The position numbers were made by a program, and so were the translations under genes. Shown here piece after piece: positions 15,439 to 18,470 of a stretch of DNA of 18,470 bases (its first letter is position 1; every line of letters begins with the position of its first letter). Source of the stretch: Thermodesulfovibrionales bacterium. GTDB taxonomy: Bacteria; Nitrospirota; Thermodesulfovibrionia; Thermodesulfovibrionales; SM23-35. The stretch lies in contig JALHSV010000066.1 in the NCBI GenBank assembly GCA_022865525.1, forward strand, positions 1 to 18,470, written 5' to 3'. The notes beneath the pieces are model-generated. The model made no database searches and had not been told where the DNA came from. It saw nothing but the letters and a program-made list of their open reading frames with translations.

Positions 15439-16430
15439 ATCTTTGCTTCCCGCATAAACCGTGCTGACTCTTCGGGCGGCGTGGGGTTGATATAAAAACC
15501 TGATCCCCACTCAAAACCGGCTATTTTCGTCAGTTTCGGCACAAGTTCTATATGCCAGTGGTAGTAATCGTTAATCTCATCAACAAATGGAGAGGTATGG
15601 AGTACGAAATTATATGGCGGGATATCGAGGATCTTGTCTATCTGCTTCAGCGTCACCTGGAATATTTCTGCCAGTTCCAAGAAATTATTTTCCGGAGGAT
15701 AAAAGCTTGATTCATGCTTCTTAGGTAATATCCACGTTTCGAAGGGTGCACTCGGAGCAAATGGTGCAAGAGCTACGTACCGTGCATTTTCATAGATCAC
15801 CCTTTTCTTGAATTCGAGCTCCTGGCTGATAACATCACAGAATATGCACCGCTCTTTGAGATCAAAGTAGCGCTTTGCCGAGTCTGTCTCCTCCTTCACC
15901 AGTTTCGGTATGATCGGAAGGGCAATAAGCTGAGTATGTGAATGCTCGAGGGAGGCGCCTGCGGCATCTCCTTCATTTTTAAAAATCAGGACGTACTTGA
16001 ATCTGCGATCCTTCCTGAGATCAGTCAGCCGCATATAGTAGGCCCACAGGGCATCCTCTACCCCCTTACGGGGTATAGTTGCAAGCGATTGCATGTGGTC
16101 GGGGGTTTCGACTATAACCTCATGGGCCCCGATTCCGCTCATCTTGTCGAAGATCCCCTCTCCCGATTTATTCAGGTCTCCAAAAATCTGAAGTGCGGGG
16201 AACTTGTTTGACATTGCCCTTAAGGTCCAGCCGGGGGAATTCGCCTTTGTGTCAGCAGGTCTGAATGCCATAATTTCTGGCGGAGTGGTATACTCATTCC
16301 CGGGACAGAATGGACAGAATCCGCCTCTTTTCTTCTGAGAAGGTGAGATAAAATCAGTTGGTCTTTTCCCTCTTTCAACAGAGATAATAACCCAACGGCC
16401 GGATATGATATCCTTTCTGAGCTCAGACAT
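15435..16430 (-). CDS. galT: Galactose-1-phosphate uridylyltransferase-like protein (GalT)
   Basis: A 331-residue HIT-superfamily nucleotidyltransferase. It has HSHTQ (163-167) with His165 as the expected nucleotidylated nucleophile, paired zinc cysteines at FCPFC (39, 42) and RCIFC (195, 198), and HWHIEL (291-296). The family swaps UMP between UDP-glucose and galactose-1-phosphate; some members instead use ADP-glucose as a phosphorylase. Overlap with glgA by ATGA suggests a role in supplying or recovering glucose-1-phosphate and the sugar nucleotide for glycogen, so the substrate is open. The chosen start (16430, MSELRKDIISGRWV) has GGAGGT (16439-16434) four bases upstream; a longer frame to 16472 has no such site. 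First gene of the operon. Confidence 0.88.
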   Translation of the reverse strand: MSELRKDIISGRWVIISVERGKRPTDFISPSQKKRGGFCPFCPGNEYTTPPEIMAFRPADTKANSPGWTLRAMSNKFPALQIFGDLNKSGEGIFDKMSGIGAHEVIVETPDHMQSLATIPRKGVEDALWAYYMRLTDLRKDRRFKYVLIFKNEGDAAGASLEHSHTQLIALPIIPKLVKEETDSAKRYFDLKERCIFCDVISQELEFKKRVIYENARYVALAPFAPSAPFETWILPKKHESSFYPPENNFLELAEIFQVTLKQIDKILDIPPYNFVLHTSPFVDEINDYYHWHIELVPKLTKIAGFEWGSGFYINPTPPEESARFMREAKI

Positions 16431-16473
16431 AGCACCTCCGTGATAAGGCATGAAGTATAAAGCCGGCGGCACA

Positions 16474-16544
16474 AGCCCATTCTGTGCAGATTGGTTATTG
16501 AATGCCTGTTAGGCTTTACCGCTCAGCCCGTTCTGTAAAATTGG
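16474..16544. repeat. Imperfect direct repeat upstream of galT
   Basis: AGCCCATTCTGTGCAGATTGG (16474-16494) recurs as AGCCCGTTCTGTAAAATTGG (16525-16544), about 51 bases apart, in the 146-base divergent region between galT and the RNase Z-like gene. The second copy overlaps the predicted -35 of the RNase Z-like gene. A regulator binding both copies could control both genes; nothing identifies it. Confidence 0.4.
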
Positions 16545-16571
16545 TAGTATTATATCACAATGATATATAAT
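16541..16571 (+). promoter_or_regulatory. Predicted promoter of the RNase Z-like gene, apparently leaderless
   Basis: TTGGTA (16541-16546) pairs with TATATA (16564-16569, spacer 17) or TATAAT (16566-16571, spacer 19). Transcription would begin around 16576-16578, at the ATG of the RNase Z-like gene. No Shine-Dalgarno precedes that ATG, so a leaderless mRNA is likely. Confidence 0.45.
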
Positions 16572-16576
16572 CACTC

Positions 16577-17554
16577 ATGAAACCCACATTTATGCACAGT
16601 ACCGTCAACAGCCCTTTTGACGACCCCGGACTCTATGTCAGAATACTTCGGGAAAAACGGGCTTTTCTCTTTGATACAGGCGATATTTCCAGGCTGAATC
16701 CCGGTGACCTGCAGAAGATAACAGATGTTTTCATAACACATACCCATGTCGATCATTTCATAGGATTTGATACGCTCATCAGAGCGCTGTTAAGAAGGGA
16801 CCTGCCTTTGAGGGTCTACGGTCCATCCAATATAGCCGATTGTGTCGAAGGCAAGCTGAAAGGATACACATGGAATCTCATTAAGGAATACCCGCTGAAG
16901 ATAGAAGTATTCAGTATAAACAAGGATACAATACTCCACTCGGGTTTTTATGCCGAGAACAGTTTTGAGCGGAGTGAAAACGGTACGCGCGAGATCACCG
17001 GGGTTCTCTTCAAGGAGCCCCTCTTCTCTGTCAAGACGCTCCAGCTTGATCATCAGATTCCATGCCTGGCGTATTCGATCGAAGAGGAATTCCATATCAA
17101 TATTAACAAGGCGTTATTAAAGGAAATGGCACTCCCTGTCGGCCCCTGGCTTTCGGACTTGAAAAAAGCAATCAGGGAGCAGATGCCGCAGGACACGGAA
17201 TTTAGCGTATCGGAAAGACGATATACCCTTGAGGAATTGAAGACAATCGCAACAATCACAAAAGGCCAGAAGATATCATATGTGACAGATGTATCAATAA
17301 CGGATGATAACATCCGGAGGATTATTGAATTCGTCCACGATTCTGACACCCTCTATTGCGAGGCCTATTTTATGGATAAAGATATCGACAGGGCGTATAA
17401 AAGATTTCATCTCACAGCGAAGATCACCGGGAGCATTGCGCGTCAGGCAGGGGTAAAACACCTCGTCGTCATGCATTTTTCTCCGAGATACCGGAATCAG
17501 TCTGAAAGCCCTGAGGCCGAGGCGATGAGAGCGTTCATGCATTCAGCTTCCTGA
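16577..17554 (+). CDS. RNase Z-like metallo-beta-lactamase fold hydrolase
   Basis: A 325-residue cytoplasmic hydrolase of the RNase Z branch of the metallo-beta-lactamase fold. It has NSPFDDPGLYV near the start, metal motif THTHVDHF (His55, His57, Asp59, His60), His159 (QLDHQIP), Asp238 (VTDVS), HLTA (His278) and the C-terminal MHFSPRY (His300). All expected zinc ligands are present. The metal motif reads HTHVDH where tRNase Z usually has HTHGDH or HxHADH. It may be the tRNA 3'-end processing enzyme, or a paralogous phosphodiesterase with other substrates. The ATG at 16577 has no ribosome binding site. Its last 20 bases overlap the convergent ketosynthase gene. Confidence 0.8.
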   Translation: MKPTFMHSTVNSPFDDPGLYVRILREKRAFLFDTGDISRLNPGDLQKITDVFITHTHVDHFIGFDTLIRALLRRDLPLRVYGPSNIADCVEGKLKGYTWNLIKEYPLKIEVFSINKDTILHSGFYAENSFERSENGTREITGVLFKEPLFSVKTLQLDHQIPCLAYSIEEEFHININKALLKEMALPVGPWLSDLKKAIREQMPQDTEFSVSERRYTLEELKTIATITKGQKISYVTDVSITDDNIRRIIEFVHDSDTLYCEAYFMDKDIDRAYKRFHLTAKITGSIARQAGVKHLVVMHFSPRYRNQSESPEAEAMRAFMHSAS

Positions 17555-18470
17555 AAACCAGGACCGCATTCAATCCGCCGAACCCGAATGATTGAGACAG
17601 TGCATATTTTAGAGAAGCGCACCTGCATTCCGTAACATAATCAAGATCGCATTCGGGGTCCCTCTCTCTTAGATGTACGGTCGGCGTGATGACTCCCTCC
17701 TTCAAACACAATAACGTAACCGCTGCTTCAAGAGCGCCGGATGCGGCGAGCATATGTCCCGTTACAGATTTCAGTGACGTTATGGGTATGCCATACGCAT
17801 ATTTACCGAATGAACGTTTTATCGCTTCCGTCTCTGTTTTGTCGCCAAGACAGGTGGATGTCCCATGGGCGCTGATGAAATGAATCTCGTGTGGCTTCAA
17901 TCCCGCTTCGTCGAGGGCAGATCGAATTGCCCGTGCTTCACCTTCCGCGGAGGGAACCGTCTGGTGATATGAGTCCGTTGTATTCCCGTAGCCGATGATT
18001 TCACCATAGATTCCCGCCCCTCTCTTCATCGCACTTTCATACGTTTCAAGAACAAGAATACAAGACCCCTCCGAGAGAACAAAGCCGTCCCGCGTCCTGT
18101 CAAACGGCCTGCTCGCAGAGGGATCGCCTCTCCTGGACAGGGCACCTGAAACACCGTATCCTTCTATGCATGTCCTGCAGACAGGAGCCTCGGTACCTCC
18201 GCATAATACCGGATGCCTGTATCCTGATTTGATTAATCTGTATGCCTCGCCTATTGCACTCAATCCCGAAGCGCATGCATTGGATATGCCGAGACAATAC
18301 CCCGTGATACCGAGTTTTTGAGCAACATATGACGATGCCATGCTGATTGTCGTAGAAGGCATAAGATAAGCAGACATGGATGATGGATGCGCCGAGCTGC
18401 GAGATAAGCATTTTTTTTTGAATGCTTTTTCCATCGTCTGTATCCCGCCGCGAGATGAACCAATAATGAC
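17535..18470 (-). CDS. Beta-ketoacyl-ACP synthase (FabF-like), N-terminus beyond right edge
   Basis: The frame is open from the window edge, giving 311 residues (begins VIIGSSRGG), about three quarters of a typical 410-residue KAS. Catalytic residues, numbered in this fragment: Cys66 (SNACASG), His202 (SAHGTST), Lys234 (LKSVTGHM) and His239. The end SFGFGGLNAVLVF is typical of the family. The enzyme condenses malonyl-ACP with acyl-ACP. The segment before the active Cys (SRSSAHPSSMSAYLMPSTTI) is Ser-rich and unlike housekeeping FabF in my reading, and SNACASG replaces the common TACATG/TACASG, so a specialised fatty-acid or polyketide role is possible. A run of nine A lies in the coding strand at 18419-18411. 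An apparent start at 18434 is internal, since the frame continues upstream. Confidence 0.9.
   Translation of the reverse strand, partial: VIIGSSRGGIQTMEKAFKKKCLSRSSAHPSSMSAYLMPSTTISMASSYVAQKLGITGYCLGISNACASGLSAIGEAYRLIKSGYRHPVLCGGTEAPVCRTCIEGYGVSGALSRRGDPSASRPFDRTRDGFVLSEGSCILVLETYESAMKRGAGIYGEIIGYGNTTDSYHQTVPSAEGEARAIRSALDEAGLKPHEIHFISAHGTSTCLGDKTETEAIKRSFGKYAYGIPITSLKSVTGHMLAASGALEAAVTLLCLKEGVITPTVHLRERDPECDLDYVTECRCASLKYALSQSFGFGGLNAVLVFRKLNA

Noticed and set aside
15439..15510. Longer GlgA start at 15510
   Set aside because: The extra 24 residues overlap the galT end and do not resemble GlgA; ATG 15438 gives the family's normal N-terminus.

Overview
The window looks like a chromosomal segment of a Gram-negative anaerobe or microaerophile with mid-range GC. 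It may belong to the Nitrospirota or a deltaproteobacterial-type lineage. That guess rests on gene content only (ClpC beside TlpA and DUF4416, a MoeA protein with a C-terminal periplasmic-binding-protein-like domain, PAS/GAF signalling proteins, GalT next to GlgA) and is moderate to low in confidence. No tRNA, rRNA, CRISPR array, insertion sequence, phage gene or clear intrinsic terminator was seen.

Layout. At the left edge, on the minus strand, a small Cys-rich protein (404-210) precedes the first 62 residues of a LemA-family lipoprotein (187 to beyond the edge). Divergent from these, clpC (522-2969) has a good sigma70 promoter and is followed by a membrane-anchored TlpA-type thioredoxin and a DUF4416 protein. 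proB (5279-4182), a PAS/HD-GYP protein (6483-5434) and a NarL/FixJ response regulator (7276-6638) follow on the minus strand. A plus-strand run then holds a 61-residue basic protein, scpB and a secreted LysM-LysM-NlpC/P60 peptidase (7420-9162).

From 16430 down to 9163 lies a tightly packed minus-strand operon: galT, glgA, a PAS-PAS-GAF-PAS histidine kinase, a stand-alone receiver protein, and a MoeA-PBP fusion. The gaps are a 4-base overlap, then 10, 21 and 2 bases. It links glycogen/sugar-nucleotide metabolism, a phosphorelay and molybdenum/tungsten cofactor assembly in one transcript. An RNase Z-like hydrolase (16577-17554) diverges from galT, and an incomplete beta-ketoacyl-ACP synthase (17535 to beyond the right edge) meets it tail to tail.

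Most notable points: the HD-GYP protein has lost three otherwise conserved catalytic-site residues (H to R191, K to Q227, D to T305), so it is probably a sensor rather than a phosphodiesterase. The galT-glgA-kinase-receiver-moeA/PBP cluster is an unexpected combination and is the best candidate here for an undescribed system. A pair of 12-base direct repeats exactly 22 bases apart lies between the response regulator and the HD-GYP gene. Two genes appear to be leaderless. Three convergent gene pairs end within 4 bases of each other or overlap, with no terminator visible.
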